From the NCBI GenBank assembly GCA_903928685.1, contig CAIYRS010000070.1:1-52862 (forward strand): a stretch of 52,862 nucleotides of DNA, read 5' to 3'. The DNA is from an uncultured Methylococcaceae bacterium. Lineage in GTDB: Bacteria > Pseudomonadota > Gammaproteobacteria > Methylococcales > Methylomonadaceae. The stretch's first letter is position 1. Each line of letters begins with the position of its first letter. This document shows positions 10,022 to 17,721 of the stretch, one piece after another. The notes beneath the pieces are model-generated. The model made no database searches and was not told the origin of the DNA. It saw nothing but the letters and a program-made list of their open reading frames with translations. The translations under genes were made by a program, and so were the position numbers.

Positions 10022-10207
10022 TTATACATCATTTACATAATGACGAAGTGCCTCGACAAAATGCTCAGTTGGGTCATCATATCCCATGCCAAAATATGCG
10101 CTGACAACTTTATTTAAGGATGCCCAGTTTTTAGGGTTAGCATCGAGTCCTGACAGCAGTTGTTTTAATTTTGTTTTTTCAGCTTGTTGTTTTTGATCTA
10201 ATGTCAT
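10022..10207 (-). CDS. small hypothetical protein
   Basis: The likely product starts MTLDQKQQAEKTKLKQLL at 10207 and has 61 residues. The frame stays open further upstream, but that part is encoded by the inserted palindromic repeat at 10231-10301, so I chose the internal ATG. Helical and charged at the N-terminus, with GMGYDDPTEHFVEALRHYV near the end. It sits between the tail chaperone region and the tape measure. Function unknown. Confidence 0.6.
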   Translation of the reverse strand: MTLDQKQQAEKTKLKQLLSGLDANPKNWASLNKVVSAYFGMGYDDPTEHFVEALRHYVNDV

Positions 10208-10230
10208 AAGAATGTATAAGAAGTAGTCAT

Positions 10231-10301
10231 GTAGGGTGGGCAACGCTTTTCTGCCCACAAATTACGATTCATCGGTGGGCAAAACTGCCTGCCCACCCTA
10301 C
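10231..10301. repeat. palindromic repeat of host type inside the prophage
   Basis: GTAGGGTGGGCA at 10231-10242 is mirrored by TGCCCACCCTAC at 10290-10301, with a second GTGGGCA/TGCCCAC pair inside. The outer GTAGG...CCTAC layout is the same as that of repeats between the nif genes (for example 40615-40688 and 48815-48887). It separates two small phage genes and alters the ends of both. Confidence 0.85.
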
Positions 10302-10445
10302 GATACTTGGAAACCAGACATAAGAATCTAAAACAGGCAACCAACGGACATGAACGCCTTTTTTCCGAAGTTTCCGTTTACGTACTGGGCTTACCATCCG
10401 AAGCTTTTTTAACCGCACCATTTCCAAGGCTTGCGCTTCTGTCAT
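10269..10445 (-). CDS. small basic hypothetical protein, 3' end altered by repeat
   Basis: 58 residues, starting MTEAQALEMVRLKKLRMVSP and strongly basic (RKRKLRKKG near residue 23). The ATG lies 3 bases beyond the stop of the gene at 10449, as expected for coupled translation. The last 11 codons are encoded by the palindromic repeat, so the original C-terminus was probably replaced. Function unknown. Confidence 0.5.
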   Translation of the reverse strand: MTEAQALEMVRLKKLRMVSPVRKRKLRKKGVHVRWLPVLDSYVWFPSIVGWAGSFAHR

Positions 10446-10448
10446 TGC

Positions 10449-10664
10449 TTAGCCCCCCTCCGTCGCATAACGGTCACTGATTTTTTGACTTATTTCAGCT
10501 ACAAAAAACCATTGTTTAATTGATTTCACATCATTATTATCGATGTATAACCTAAATTTTTTGCCCGACGCATTTGTTAAAGATAATTCAACGCACATTT
10601 TTTCGACATCAAACCCAATGGTGTCAATCTCTAATAAATCGGGCAAACCAGATTTGGCATCCAT
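10449..10664 (-). CDS. small hypothetical phage protein
   Basis: 71 residues, starting MDAKSGLPDLLEIDTIGFDV. A mix of strand-like and helical segments (KKFRLYIDNNDVKSIKQWFF). It lies 14 bases after the gene at 10679-11074 and just before the 58-residue basic gene, all leftward. No family recognised. Confidence 0.6.
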   Translation of the reverse strand: MDAKSGLPDLLEIDTIGFDVEKMCVELSLTNASGKKFRLYIDNNDVKSIKQWFFVAEISQKISDRYATEGG

Positions 10665-10678
10665 CTTAATTAATCGAA

Positions 10679-11074
10679 TTACGCTTCAATTAATTCACAA
10701 CGGGCAAACGTGCGAACCATTACCACTTGTTCTTCTTCGACAAGCTTTAAATCATAAGCGTCATCCATCCATTCAATCGCTTCGGGTTCAGCGTGTTTGC
10801 CACCGCCATACCAGTACGTCCAGCCCACCCAAGAGCCATCCGGCATTTGGGCAGCAACCGCTTTGCTTTCGTAATGCCTGGACCATTCACAATCTAACCC
10901 TGTTTCAACTTCACCTTGCCGTATTTCATTCTTCGCATCCCAGTGATTACCAGCATCAACCAAGTTGTCATATAGCTCATCAATAGTATCAGCAGTTACG
11001 TTGCCCGGCACTTCTTTAGCTAAATCACAAGCTCTAGCTAAAATCGCCCATTTGAGTTTTTGTTGGGGTGTCAT
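10679..11074 (-). CDS. hypothetical phage protein
   Basis: 131 residues when started at MTPQQKLKWAILARACDLAK (11074), which has GTGAGAGAC just upstream; an in-frame ATG at 11149 would overlap the tail-chaperone extension and is less likely. The C-terminal half carries the Trp/Gly-rich stretch DGSWVGWTYWYGGGKHAEPE. It lies between the tail chaperone and the tape measure, where accessory genes are common. Function unknown. Confidence 0.65.
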   Translation of the reverse strand: MTPQQKLKWAILARACDLAKEVPGNVTADTIDELYDNLVDAGNHWDAKNEIRQGEVETGLDCEWSRHYESKAVAAQMPDGSWVGWTYWYGGGKHAEPEAIEWMDDAYDLKLVEEEQVVMVRTFARCELIEA

Positions 11075-11088
11075 AATGTCTCTCACGT

Positions 11089-11561
11089 TTAAGTTGATTG
11101 CTCCAAAAACTCCATAGCCCTCAAAAACACTGACCACGGATAATCCCAAACCCCGGTATGCCCACGCTCAATCAGTGTGAAAGCGGCTCGGTAGAGCGGG
11201 GTTATGTTGTCGGGTTTTCGTCGCCGGATTGCTCGATGTTTTCCTTGGCCTTTTGCCTTGCCTTCTCCTTGGCTTGGCGTGCGAAAAAACCACTGTTGTA
11301 CTGGATAAACGCTGCACCAATATCATCCCAATCCGAAGCGGTGAGCACGTCAGGGCTGACAAACTGCTTATCCGGGTGACTGAGTTTGATTGCATTGGGC
11401 AAAAAACTAATCAGCTTGTCCGTTTTTTCAAAAACGATTTCATCTAGTCCGCTGTAATTACGCTCCGCTTCTTCAAGCAGCAATAACCCTTCGGCGAATG
11501 TAAATTCGATAAAGGTGGCAATATAGCCACCACTGAGTTCGATAACTTTATCCGGCTTCAT
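11089..11561 (-). CDS. tail assembly chaperone, -1 frameshifted (GT-like) form
   Basis: Predicted 157-residue fusion: 117 codons of the short form, a -1 slip at 11211-11217, then 40 codons ending at the TAA at 11089-11091. The extension begins DNITPLYRAAFTLIERGH and continues through VWDYPWSVFLRAMEFLEQ. It has no start codon of its own at its 5' end and looks protein-like. Frameshifted chaperone pairs before the tape measure are well known in long-tailed phages. The shift itself is inferred from sequence. Confidence 0.75.
11202..11561 (-). CDS. tail assembly chaperone, short (G-like) form
   Basis: 119 residues, starting MKPDKVIELSGGYIATFIEF. It lies directly after the tail tube gene (one-base overlap at 11561) and before the tape measure, the place of the lambda G/GT-type chaperones that bind tape measure during tail assembly. 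The C-terminal third is charged and helical (ARQAKEKARQKAKENIEQSG). Four codons before its stop is a slippery heptamer that would let some ribosomes continue in the -1 frame. Confidence 0.8.
   Translation of the reverse strand: MKPDKVIELSGGYIATFIEFTFAEGLLLLEEAERNYSGLDEIVFEKTDKLISFLPNAIKLSHPDKQFVSPDVLTASDWDDIGAAFIQYNSGFFARQAKEKARQKAKENIEQSGDENPTT
11211..11217 (-). other. -1 ribosomal slippery heptamer
   Basis: Reads A AAC CCG on the minus strand, in the zero frame of the chaperone gene; it fits X XXY YYZ. A slip to AAA CCC enters the 40-codon extension frame. Confidence 0.8.
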
Positions 11562-12310
11562 TAGTCGTACTCAGCGTAAATCACATCAGTGTCAAACGTA
11601 AAGCCAGCGCGACCAGGCATGATGATTTCTGTGCCGTCAAATTCAACCGTGACAAAATCGTCTGCTAACAAATTGATGTCGGTTTTAGGCACCAAGATCA
11701 TTTTGTGGACTACGCCAAACGCATCGGAATTGTCTTCCAAATTCAAGCCGTCAAACTGCAATTCAACTTCAATTTTAGACACTTCACCGCCCGCAATGCG
11801 GGTGCCTGAGATAGCGCCGTATGAAAAGTTGATGGAAGTGGCAGCATTATCGGCAATAGAACCCGTCGACAACGACCGCACCAAACCCATACGGCTATTG
11901 ACTTCAAAATCCGTACCCAAGGTTTTGCCAGTAATGGTCACCGCTGATACATTGCGTTGCGACAATTTCACCCATTGGTCATGCGGCAGATCATGCGATT
12001 CGGCAGATACCGTACCCTGCGCTACATCCAAGACCGAGGTTGTGCCAAAAAACAGCAACGCCAACAATTCAGGATCGACCGCATTCATGCCAATACCAAA
12101 CATGGTTGGCTTATTGACAGATGATGACCCGACCACCTGCCCATGCGTACCACGTTGCTTGGATTTGCGGGTTTTTAAATCCACATCCGTTTTAATGGTA
12201 AATTTAGTGCCTTCGATAGGGCCGATCACCGTATCAGGCAGGGTAACGCCATCGGGCGCATAGCGGCGCAGGATAATATCACCTGCGTATTGAATACCTT
12301 TCAAAGCCAT
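11561..12310 (-). CDS. phage tail tube protein
   Basis: 249 residues, starting MALKGIQYAGDIILRRYAPD. Beta-rich throughout with typical tail-tube features: an N-terminal strand-rich part, a long loop with Ser/Thr/Gly, and a C-terminal strand set (VTVEFDGTEIIMPGRAGFTF). It follows the connector genes and precedes the tail chaperone. With no sheath gene beside it, the tail is probably of the siphovirus type. Assignment rests on order and size together. Confidence 0.8.
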   Translation of the reverse strand: MALKGIQYAGDIILRRYAPDGVTLPDTVIGPIEGTKFTIKTDVDLKTRKSKQRGTHGQVVGSSSVNKPTMFGIGMNAVDPELLALLFFGTTSVLDVAQGTVSAESHDLPHDQWVKLSQRNVSAVTITGKTLGTDFEVNSRMGLVRSLSTGSIADNAATSINFSYGAISGTRIAGGEVSKIEVELQFDGLNLEDNSDAFGVVHKMILVPKTDINLLADDFVTVEFDGTEIIMPGRAGFTFDTDVIYAEYD

Positions 12311-12311
12311 T

Positions 12312-12509
12312 TTAAACCTCGATTAAATTATGTTTTAAAAGCCAGTCGCGCTCGCTTGGCGTGACGGTGATTTTGTCGCCTTTATTCACTGTTTGCCCGG
12401 CGTGTTTGTGGTTTTCAACGGCGATAACCACGGGGATTTTACTGTCTTTCCTACGCGGTGGCTTTTCGATAACCGGGGCATCGCCGCCTTCTGGATTTTC
12501 TTCGCTCAT
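12312..12509 (-). CDS. DUF7210-type small phage protein
   Basis: 65 residues from the ATG at 12509, which overlaps the upstream stop by one base (TAATG). Starts MSEENPEGGDAPVIEKPP. The C-terminal 40 residues (VENHKHAGQTVNKGDKITVT, then ERDWLLKHNLI) match a short phage domain seen in Mu gp35-like proteins. A sibling with related sequence is encoded at 13970-14224. Structural role assumed. Confidence 0.7.
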   Translation of the reverse strand: MSEENPEGGDAPVIEKPPRRKDSKIPVVIAVENHKHAGQTVNKGDKITVTPSERDWLLKHNLIEV

Positions 12510-12958
12510 TAACTCACTCCGGTGGTGATGATTTTGGTGGCGTACATCAATGGCAGATGCACATAGCCATCTTTTTCGGTTTTTCGGTAAGGGCATGGGA
12601 TACGGTGCAGTGGGTTCAATTGCTTGCGTATCTCGTAACCCTGCAACGCCGCAATAACCTCAGACAAAATCACCCCCGCATCGGCTTCAGCGGCAACCCC
12701 CGCATCCGAGCTATTTTGCACGGTAACTAAAATCAACCAGACTTGATACACTGTTTGGGTTTTTCCCCGCTGGTTGTTGCCAGCCTCATCGACTTCGACT
12801 TTATCATCGTGATAGATGATATTGACCGACGGGTCTAACGCATTGGCCACTACCCATTCCAAACTGATGCTTTGACGGATGTTCAAGGGCGGCACGCTGG
12901 TGAGCTTGTCAGCCAGACGGGCTTGGATGAGGTTGCCAGCGGCGAGGTAGCTATCCAT
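12509..12958 (-). CDS. tail terminator-like protein (Mu gp37-like)
   Basis: 149 residues, starting MDSYLAAGNLIQARLADKLT. The pattern of an N-terminal helix followed by beta strands around YQVWLILVTVQNSSD matches small tail-terminator proteins that cap the tail tube. Its place between the gp36-like protein and the tail tube agrees with the order 36-37-tail in Mu-like phages. It overlaps the small membrane protein upstream by 8 bases. Confidence 0.7.
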   Translation of the reverse strand: MDSYLAAGNLIQARLADKLTSVPPLNIRQSISLEWVVANALDPSVNIIYHDDKVEVDEAGNNQRGKTQTVYQVWLILVTVQNSSDAGVAAEADAGVILSEVIAALQGYEIRKQLNPLHRIPCPYRKTEKDGYVHLPLMYATKIITTGVS

Positions 12959-13172
12959 TGTTTATTGCACTCCGAACTTGGCATTTATTCCACTTAGTCT
13001 CCGGCACAATGTAGTAAAAATTGCCATCAACCAGTTTTTCGCAAGTGCCGTTTTTCGCTATCTGAAGTAGCGTTAACTTATAGCTTCGCATGGACAACAA
13101 CCAACAACCGCCCATAAATAAACAGCCAGCAATAACGCCCAAATAGAATATTTCTGTCGCCGTTATTTGCAT
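12951..13172 (-). CDS. small membrane protein of unknown function
   Basis: 73 residues when started at MQITATEIFYLGVIAGCLFM (13172), 1 base after the stop of the DUF1320 gene. One clear transmembrane helix near residues 9-28 (YLGVIAGCLFMGGCWLLSM), then a soluble tail with two Cys. A membrane protein inside a head-tail connector operon is unusual; superinfection exclusion is one guess with no direct support. Confidence 0.65.
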   Translation of the reverse strand: MQITATEIFYLGVIAGCLFMGGCWLLSMRSYKLTLLQIAKNGTCEKLVDGNFYYIVPETKWNKCQVRSAINNG

Positions 13173-13173
13173 G

Positions 13174-13590
13174 TCAGTAAGTTTTCCAATCAGTTCCAGA
13201 AACACCCTGCCGGACGCGCATCGTCCCCGTCTGGGCAACCGTGGCATCGGTAGGGCCAAGGGTGATGTCTTTACGCTGCACCCTGACCAACCACGACACC
13301 GCCTTTTCATAGCGTTCGGTCACGTCCTCGTTTTTTACACCTTTATATAGGTGGTAACGGACGATAGCCCCGCAGATTTCCGGCAAGGCACTGCCCGCTA
13401 TCAACTCATCACTCAACGGCAACGGGTACACATTACGCAAATACCCGTCTATCTCGCGGCTTGCCGCTCCGATGGCCTCATCCAGCACCGCTTGATCCAT
13501 CGCCCCTGTTTTGGGTTTGCTCCGGTCGGTGCGTTGGATCATCTCGGTTTCGCCAAATTGGGCGATGAGTTGGTTAGTGGTGACGTACAT
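13174..13590 (-). CDS. Mu gp36-like head-tail connector (DUF1320)
   Basis: 138 residues, starting MYVTTNQLIAQFGETEMIQ. The family signature is clear: N-terminal YxTxxxLxxxFGExEMIQ, then LxEAIxxASxEIDGYLxxxYPLPL, and a central helix pair ending RYEKAVSWL. DUF1320 proteins (Mu gp36) are small connector proteins near the head-tail joint. It lies after the decoration protein and before the tail terminator, matching Mu order. Confidence 0.9.
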   Translation of the reverse strand: MYVTTNQLIAQFGETEMIQRTDRSKPKTGAMDQAVLDEAIGAASREIDGYLRNVYPLPLSDELIAGSALPEICGAIVRYHLYKGVKNEDVTERYEKAVSWLVRVQRKDITLGPTDATVAQTGTMRVRQGVSGTDWKTY

Positions 13591-13595
13591 GGTTT

Positions 13596-13973
13596 TTAGC
13601 CTTGCATCACGCCAGGGGCAAGTAACATCCAGACGATGTCATTAGCAACGCCTGATACTTCGGCAATACCAATAATCTGCACATTAGCTCCGGCTGATGG
13701 CGCAGCTTCGACCACTTTGCCAGCACTGTTGGCTGTCAGCTTTTTGCCCCGCGCGATAGTCCCGCCATACTGCACCTCTGCCATGCCGCTACGCACCATA
13801 TCCACCCGCTCGCCATCCGCAGCGCCGCCTGGCTGGCAACAGACACCAATGGACAAATCCGTTGCGGCTGATGACTGGGCGACCGTTCCGTCTGCTGATG
13901 CAAATTTGCCGACCAAATACTGGCCTATAGCACCGGAAGCCACATAATTTTTAATGATTGACGCATCCATCAC
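13596..13973 (-). CDS. DUF2190-like capsid decoration protein
   Basis: 125 residues, starting MMDASIIKNYVASGAIGQYL. Gly/Ala-rich beta protein with VQYGGTIARGKKLTANSAGK in the middle, as in DUF2190 proteins that sit next to the capsid gene and are thought to cement or decorate the shell. It overlaps the gp35-like gene upstream by 4 bases. Capsid cement is a family-based inference. Confidence 0.75.
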   Translation of the reverse strand: MMDASIIKNYVASGAIGQYLVGKFASADGTVAQSSAATDLSIGVCCQPGGAADGERVDMVRSGMAEVQYGGTIARGKKLTANSAGKVVEAAPSAGANVQIIGIAEVSGVANDIVWMLLAPGVMQG

Positions 13974-14224
13974 TCATCTCCTTCAGGTTTTTTGTTAGGG
14001 TCATCGCCTTTGCCACCTTCACCGTCATCGGTTTTACTATCCGTTTTAGCTGCTTTAATAAGCGTGACGGCATTAACCCCCAATAACGGTGCGGCTTGTT
14101 TTTCAGTCAGCTCAACCGTTTCATCCACGGCATAATTGTCGCCATCATGCCGCAAGGGTGATAACACCTTATAACGACCAACAGACGTATCATCCTGAAC
14201 TTTAGCTTTGTTTACTTTAGCCAT
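13970..14224 (-). CDS. Mu gp35-like protein
   Basis: 84 residues from MAKVNKAKVQDDTSVGRYKV (14224), directly after the capsid gene stop. Central part LRHDGDNYAVDETVELTEKQ is a small gp35-type domain; the C-terminal 25 residues are acidic and Gly-rich (GEGGKGDDPNKKPEGDE), probably disordered. Small proteins of this kind follow the capsid gene in many Mu-like phages. Role unknown. Confidence 0.7.
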   Translation of the reverse strand: MAKVNKAKVQDDTSVGRYKVLSPLRHDGDNYAVDETVELTEKQAAPLLGVNAVTLIKAAKTDSKTDDGEGGKGDDPNKKPEGDE

Positions 14225-14225
14225 G

Positions 14226-15152
14226 TTAAGCCACCGCGTTTTGTACAAAGTACGCCAAGTCATTGGCGCAGATAATTTCTTTCACCGACTCGCCAACCCG
14301 AACAACTTGTCCGCCGCGTAGACCAATATTGGTATCAGGAATACTACCTGCCACCCGTGTTCCAAATTGTGGAGTCAACATATAGGTTAAGCCCCGCTGA
14401 ACATCCGCCGTCATGTCACGGTAAACAAAGGATATATGCTTACCCCACGCCCGTGCCAAGTTAGCAGCTTGGCCTTTACGGGCAGTGTTGACAAACGCCT
14501 CGCCGACCAGAATGTCATCCAACTCAAACAGCTCCATCAGATATTCTTTGCTGGCTTTACCTTTTGTGCCTGCATTGCGGTTAAAACCGCTGACAATATC
14601 AGGATGGCGCACTAACTGGCTGTACGCTGGACGGCCTACGACCATAATATTGCCGCGCATGACCATGCCATCCAAAACATCGGTAAACATACCAATAGGA
14701 TCGGATGTCGGATCACTGATTTGGTCAGAACCCGATAATGTCATTTTGTTGTTGCTGCCGTAATTATCGGCATTGAAAACCTTATTAGCGACCCGTACTT
14801 CACGATCAAGCTCGATCAAGTTGGATGTAAACAATACCGATTTACCCAGCGGATCATAATTGGGTGGCGCATTCAAAATGTCCGATTGGGGGATGGGATC
14901 ATCCAAACCAAAATCTTCTGTTGAGTCCGTCACTTCAGAGGCGTTAAATTCCACCCGGTTAGGCGCGGATTTCCGGCCTACTTTGGTATCCGGTACAGTG
15001 AAACCTTCTGCCATATCATGCTTTAGGTACTTAAACACTTCTTTGCCAACTGGCACACGCGGGGCGACCTGGTCGGCGATCATTTTTTTATTGCTGTACA
15101 TCACCGCAATGGCGGTAAGTTCCGGCTGGATGGGAAAGGGGGCCTTACTCAT
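14226..15152 (-). CDS. major capsid protein
   Basis: 308 residues from MSKAPFPIQPELTAIAVMYS (15152); the ATG lies inside the last codons of the protease gene, giving tight coupling. The opening (FPIQPELTAIAV then MIADQVAPRVPVG) and the central VVGRPAYSQLVRHPDI are typical of the B3/D3112-type major capsid protein with the HK97 fold. Length fits the family. Mu's T gene holds the same position after the protease. A slightly earlier ATG at 15173 is possible but less likely. Confidence 0.9.
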   Translation of the reverse strand: MSKAPFPIQPELTAIAVMYSNKKMIADQVAPRVPVGKEVFKYLKHDMAEGFTVPDTKVGRKSAPNRVEFNASEVTDSTEDFGLDDPIPQSDILNAPPNYDPLGKSVLFTSNLIELDREVRVANKVFNADNYGSNNKMTLSGSDQISDPTSDPIGMFTDVLDGMVMRGNIMVVGRPAYSQLVRHPDIVSGFNRNAGTKGKASKEYLMELFELDDILVGEAFVNTARKGQAANLARAWGKHISFVYRDMTADVQRGLTYMLTPQFGTRVAGSIPDTNIGLRGGQVVRVGESVKEIICANDLAYFVQNAVA

Positions 15153-16323
15153 GTGATGCTCCTTTAGTAACATGGGCTACCGCAGTCGCTACATCAATGA
15201 CGCGGCCTGCTTGGGCTTCTGAAAATTGATATTCCGTGGCGGCCTTAACAATCGCCTCGGTGCTATTCGGGTCAGCAGGATCAAAACCACTAAAATCCAC
15301 AGGCCCCAACTTGACCGCCGCAGGCAACGCCGCCAGCAAGCCTTTGACAAAATCCACACGCTTAGCCGTTTTCTTGGCATCACCGACGCTGAACTCAAAC
15401 ACCGCCGTTTCGGCATCGTCCTGTTGCAGCATAAAATCAACAGCGCCTTCCAACAACGCAGGTTTTACGCCCCGTTGAATATGCCCATCAACAATGCCTT
15501 GGTACTGCGTCCGGAGGCGGGCATTACGCTCATCTGCCAACTGCTGTTCCAGTGAATTGTTGCGCGCGGCAAAGTCCTGCGCTTCCTGTTGAGCTTTGGC
15601 CGATTTTGCTTTCTCGGCTTCCAGCTCTTCTTTTGTGACTGACATAGCACCACCTTGTTGTTGCTGTTGTGAAAATGAAGACATTCCAGACTCATCCTGC
15701 TCCGCGCTCTGCTCGGCAATCTCGTCTTGAAATTGTTGTTCGGACAATCGGTTTAATTCGTCAATGTCGTAATTCGGCAAAACAGCATCGGTTTTTTCTT
15801 GCCCATACTGCGAGATAAAAAACTCCCGCAAATTACGCATCATTTTTGCAATGATGCTGGTCGACAGCCATTCGGAGCTGAAATCAAACACCTCATCACC
15901 GCTAGAAAAATCAACTGGCTTTAAACCCTCAATCGCTGGCGGCGACGCACCAAGGAAACCGACATGCCCTAAACGCAGCCCGTTTGCGCCTTTTAAAATA
16001 CGGATTGAACGGTTTGGGAACTGCTTTTTTTCCACCATCGTTGCAAATTGCGGCTCTACATCGGTGAACTGCGCCAGCAAGGTGTTGCCTTCACGTTTCA
16101 ACGCAGCTTTCCAGCCGTAAGCAGGCGAACTGGCATCATCTTTGGGATGACCGATCACAATAGGCACGGGGCCGGTGGAGTTGGCGATCATTTCGTCGAT
16201 GTCCGCATTCGTCCAAGTGCGGGAATTGCCCGCATGGTCGGTGTGCGTGCCGGACTTAAACACTTCGATGTAATCATCAAAGCCTTTGAAATCGGCAATC
16301 GGAATAGTGGGGTTATTTTTCAT
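15145..16323 (-). CDS. Mu I-like head maturation protease with scaffold domain
   Basis: 392 residues. The N-terminal 140 residues carry the Mu I-type features: TWTNADIDEMIANS, then VPIVIGHPKDD with the catalytic-region GHP motif, GWKAAL and IRILKGANGLRLGHVGFLG. A Gln-rich linker near 220-230 (FSQQQQQGG) leads into a helical coiled coil (TKEELEAEKAKSAKAQQEAQ) that resembles an internal scaffold. In Mu, I is protease and Z is its scaffold part. It is the first gene of the leftward structural block, with a terminator copy upstream. Confidence 0.9.
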   Translation of the reverse strand: MKNNPTIPIADFKGFDDYIEVFKSGTHTDHAGNSRTWTNADIDEMIANSTGPVPIVIGHPKDDASSPAYGWKAALKREGNTLLAQFTDVEPQFATMVEKKQFPNRSIRILKGANGLRLGHVGFLGASPPAIEGLKPVDFSSGDEVFDFSSEWLSTSIIAKMMRNLREFFISQYGQEKTDAVLPNYDIDELNRLSEQQFQDEIAEQSAEQDESGMSSFSQQQQQGGAMSVTKEELEAEKAKSAKAQQEAQDFAARNNSLEQQLADERNARLRTQYQGIVDGHIQRGVKPALLEGAVDFMLQQDDAETAVFEFSVGDAKKTAKRVDFVKGLLAALPAAVKLGPVDFSGFDPADPNSTEAIVKAATEYQFSEAQAGRVIDVATAVAHVTKGASHE

Positions 16324-16373
16324 GGCGTCTGAATTTGTGCATTGGCTTGGACAAAATCATACGCAGGGGGGCA

Positions 16374-16406
16374 AAAACAAAAAAGGCGTGAAATATTTCA
16401 CGCCTT
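16374..16406 (-). terminator. intrinsic terminator, copy 2 of a triplicated hairpin
   Basis: On the minus strand GGCGTGAAA, TA, TTTCACGCC is followed by a T-rich tract. It lies 50 bases upstream of the protease gene, so it would stop any leftward transcript entering from the early region. Confidence 0.8.
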
Positions 16407-16640
16407 ACAGGGAGGGACTTGCTTTTTTAGACTATGCCAAAACCAAACAAAGAACAAGAGGGGGAGCTAATGCGTATTTTTCTAGCAACGAAAAGTTAAC
16501 TACCAACAAAACAACTAACAACCCCTTTCAAAAGTATTTTAAAAACGCCTGACAGCGGCGATAACAAAAAACAAGTACATCACAATACCTGAACCCCATA
16601 ACGCGCCGCTACAGCGCGATTTTTACTTTAAGCACAGGCA
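16407..16640. promoter_or_regulatory. central divergent intergenic region of the prophage
   Basis: About 230 bases with no convincing gene, between the leftward structural block and the rightward early genes. A hairpin at 16602-16618 (CGCGC, 7-base loop, GCGCG) followed by ATTTTTA could act as a rightward terminator or attenuator before the 48-residue gene. The rest is A-rich. No clear -35/-10 pair was identified by eye. Confidence 0.45.
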
Positions 16641-16787
16641 ATGAAAATAGGCATCTTATTTCGGTTCGCCAGCTTTTGGATAGGGGCGCATTGGTCGCCT
16701 TACAACCAACGGCTATGCGTTAACTTTATCCCTTGCGTGACGGTTTGGATTACCACCAAACACGGCAAAACACCTGAGACCCACTGA
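16641..16787 (+). CDS. small conserved-looking phage protein
   Basis: 48 residues, MKIGILFRFASFWIGAHWSP onward, with NQRLCVNFIPCVTVWITTK. The stop is one base before the next ATG (16789). Rich in aromatic residues with paired Cys; the layout (FWIGAHxSP...RxCxNxxPCxTxWI) recalls small proteins of other phages as I remember them. Expected to be the first gene of the rightward early operon. Function unknown. Confidence 0.65.
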   Translation: MKIGILFRFASFWIGAHWSPYNQRLCVNFIPCVTVWITTKHGKTPETH

Positions 16788-16788
16788 C

Positions 16789-17478
16789 ATGACTGACAAC
16801 GAACTCAAAAAAATAGCCGAGAAAATCGGCAAGCTACTCGCGATGGCGGCATCCGACAACCCGACTGAAGCCGAAACCGCCCAACGCCAAGCCAATGCGC
16901 TGATGGCGAAATACAACCTAACCAGTGGCGACGTTGCCGCAGCGAAGGTGCATGACAAAGCTAGCCTGACAGGCGGTAAGCATAAACCGCCTGTTTACCT
17001 ATGTGATTTGGCAACTATCATCGCCAAGGCATTTGGCTGTGGAATCATCATCCAGCCAGGCGGCGGCTGGGCTGAAAGCGACATCTTGTTTTTAGGCGTC
17101 GGCATTAAACCGGAACTGGCGGGTTATACGTTCGACGTATTGCGCCGACAAATCAACCGAGACCGCGCCGCCTACACCCAATCGTTAAGCAAGCGCATGA
17201 AGCGTGAGAACAAAAGCAGGAAGGCTGACGTATTTTGTGATGCCTGGCTATCAAGGATACACAGGCAAGTGGGGGAATTTGCAGGGACGGAACACGAAAA
17301 GACCGCCATTGCCGCCTATAAAGAACAGCGCTGGGGCAACACCTTAGAAACGGACAAACGCAAAAGCCGGGAAGCCAAACGAAATGATATTGATGCCCTC
17401 GTCGCCGGAGCTACAGCAGCTAAAGGTGTATCCATCCATAAGCCTGTGCAAGCTAGGCGTGGGGCGTTGTTGACTTAA
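16789..17478 (+). CDS. DUF2786 domain protein
   Basis: 229 residues. The first 50 residues (KIAEKIGKLLAMAASDNPTE then ETAQRQANALMAKYNL) match DUF2786, a domain common in phage and plasmid early genes. The remaining part (residues 65-190) looks like the DUF7168-type partner domain with ILFLGVGIKPELAGYTFDVL. The C-terminus is basic. First larger gene of the rightward operon. Biochemical role not established. Confidence 0.85.
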   Translation: MTDNELKKIAEKIGKLLAMAASDNPTEAETAQRQANALMAKYNLTSGDVAAAKVHDKASLTGGKHKPPVYLCDLATIIAKAFGCGIIIQPGGGWAESDILFLGVGIKPELAGYTFDVLRRQINRDRAAYTQSLSKRMKRENKSRKADVFCDAWLSRIHRQVGEFAGTEHEKTAIAAYKEQRWGNTLETDKRKSREAKRNDIDALVAGATAAKGVSIHKPVQARRGALLT

Positions 17479-17535
17479 CCCGAACTTTACCTTTAAACCG
17501 TCATTTTTACCTATTTTTACACGAGAGGACAAATC

Positions 17536-17721
17536 ATGGAAACAAGCCAATGCAGCAGCATGACCGAACACCAAAAACTGGAGCTTGCCAAACAGCTCTG
17601 CCAATTGGCAAAGGCGTATTGCGACGACAATCATCTGATACCGTCGCCTGACCCCTTCGCCATCGCCTTCCATGCCAAAGTGGGGACATGGGATTTAAAG
17701 CGGTTTATCGGCAACCAATAA
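17536..17721 (+). CDS. small hypothetical protein
   Basis: 61 residues, starting METSQCSSMTEHQKLELAKQ. AGAGGAC-type ribosome site 8 bases upstream. Helical N-terminal half; ends DLKRFIGNQ. The 3' end overlaps the opposing gene 17695-17904 by 27 bases. Unknown function. Confidence 0.6.
   Translation: METSQCSSMTEHQKLELAKQLCQLAKAYCDDNHLIPSPDPFAIAFHAKVGTWDLKRFIGNQ

Noticed and set aside
10208-10258. N-terminal extension of the gene at 10022
   Set aside because: The extra 17 codons are encoded by the palindromic repeat; the internal ATG at 10207 is the likelier start.
11168-11395. Minus-strand frame of 75 codons under the tail chaperone
   Set aside because: It is in neither the chaperone frame nor the -1 extension frame, and its sequence is Arg/Ser-rich and shadow-like.
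11589-12263. Plus-strand frame of 224 codons opposite the tail tube gene
   Set aside because: No ribosome site, opposite to a well-supported gene in a tight operon; a shadow.
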